A DNA stretch of 14,941 nucleotides from Candidatus Zhuqueibacterota bacterium 4572_119 (lineage in GTDB: Bacteria > Zhuqueibacterota > Zhuqueibacteria > Thermofontimicrobiales > Thermofontimicrobiaceae). How positions within the stretch are numbered: position 1 is the stretch's first letter; the number at the start of each line of letters is the position of its first letter. Shown piece after piece: positions 14,688 to 14,941 of the stretch. The notes below the pieces were generated by a model. That model worked only from the letters and a program-made list of their open reading frames with translations. It was not told the DNA's origin and searched no databases. Made by a program: the position numbers and the translations under genes. The stretch spans positions 1 through 14,941 of the forward strand of contig NBLI01000092.1 in assembly GCA_002084535.1 (NCBI GenBank). The letters run 5' to 3'.

Positions 14688-14786
14688 TGTCGCACACTTG
14701 AAATTGTAATAATTAGTCATGTTTTTAGCTTCAGCAAATATATTTTGTTAAGCGATGCATTATCTGCTTTTTCAAAGTGTACGACA
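14688..14786. mobile_element. MITE-like element, copy 1 (99 bp)
   Basis: Begins TGTCGCACACTTGAAA and ends TTTCAAAGTGTACGACA; the ends are inverted repeats over about 16 nt with one mismatch and one indel. The complementarity extends outward through AGA/TCT. There is no coding capacity inside. Such ends resemble those of a DDE-type insertion sequence, with this as its non-autonomous derivative; no transposase is in the window. Confidence 0.65.
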
Positions 14787-14843
14787 TCTCTGTCCGCAAC
14801 CAGTAAGAGAGGTATTAAAATGTGTAACATATTGTAGTCAAGA

Positions 14844-14941
14844 TGTCGCACACTTGAAATTGTAATAATTAGTCATGTTTTTAGCTTCAATAAATATATT
14901 TGTTAAGCGATGCATTATCTGCTTTTTCAAAGTGTACGACA
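14844..14941. mobile_element. MITE-like element, copy 2 (98 bp, ends at window edge)
   Basis: Nearly identical to copy 1: two adjacent substitutions (GC to AT in the TTCAGCAAAT region) and one missing T in the following T-run. The shared sequence starts six nt before the element (TCAAGA). The period between copies is 156 bp. The last base of the window is the last base of the inverted repeat, so flanking sequence cannot be judged. Confidence 0.65.

Noticed and set aside
14547..14837. 96-codon plus-strand frame over the operator and first MITE copy
   Set aside because: It runs through the regulator's promoter region and the repeat, with no coding signal of its own.

Overview
The window looks like a chromosomal piece of a low-GC, Gram-negative bacterium. 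An LpxL/HtrB-type lipid A acyltransferase and a secreted, membrane-anchored peptidase imply an outer membrane. A tricorn-type protease, DUF4388 (PatA-like) receiver proteins and MglA/COG2229-like domains together suggest an FCB-group or neighbouring lineage such as Calditrichota or KSB1. That placement is inference from gene content only. Spacers are AT-rich, Shine-Dalgarno sites are mostly weak, and one consensus sigma70-type promoter is visible (TTGACA, 17 nt, TATATT at 6995-7023).

Layout. 2-2740 is the 3' part of a tricorn-like protease gene cut by the left edge. 2872-3501 is a thymidylate-kinase-like P-loop protein. 3536-4161 is a decayed patch with a truncated GxxExxY gene and a cluster of palindromes. 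4162-5974 is a tight three-gene operon: Nudix hydrolase, two-TM small protein, voltage-gated K+ channel with a C-terminal zinc ribbon. 6163-6552 (minus) is a sulfotransferase remnant missing its N-terminal half, followed by about 0.5 kb of AT-rich spacer.

7078-11524 is the most interesting part. It holds two paralogous signalling modules. Module A (7078-9367) reads as receiver, DUF4388, winged helix, long acidic linker and degenerate G domain, but is broken by an apparent deletion with frameshift inside the receiver and a 1-nt frameshift before the G domain. Module B (9709-10908) has receiver, DUF4388 and winged helix, and is followed by a free-standing degenerate G domain (11030-11524). Both receivers carry Glu where the phosphoacceptor Asp should be, and both G domains have lost the P-loop, switch II and NKxD signatures. 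This suggests a signalling or scaffold system that no longer depends on phosphotransfer or GTP.

11633-13810 is a co-directional run: a Cys-cluster protein with a TTG start, a peptidase-MA-like metalloprotease, and the lipid A acyltransferase, with overlapping ends. 14046-14558 (minus) is a winged-helix regulator with a conspicuous TCGCG-rich palindromic operator in front of it. The right edge holds two copies of a roughly 99-bp MITE-like element with terminal inverted repeats, the second ending exactly at the window edge.
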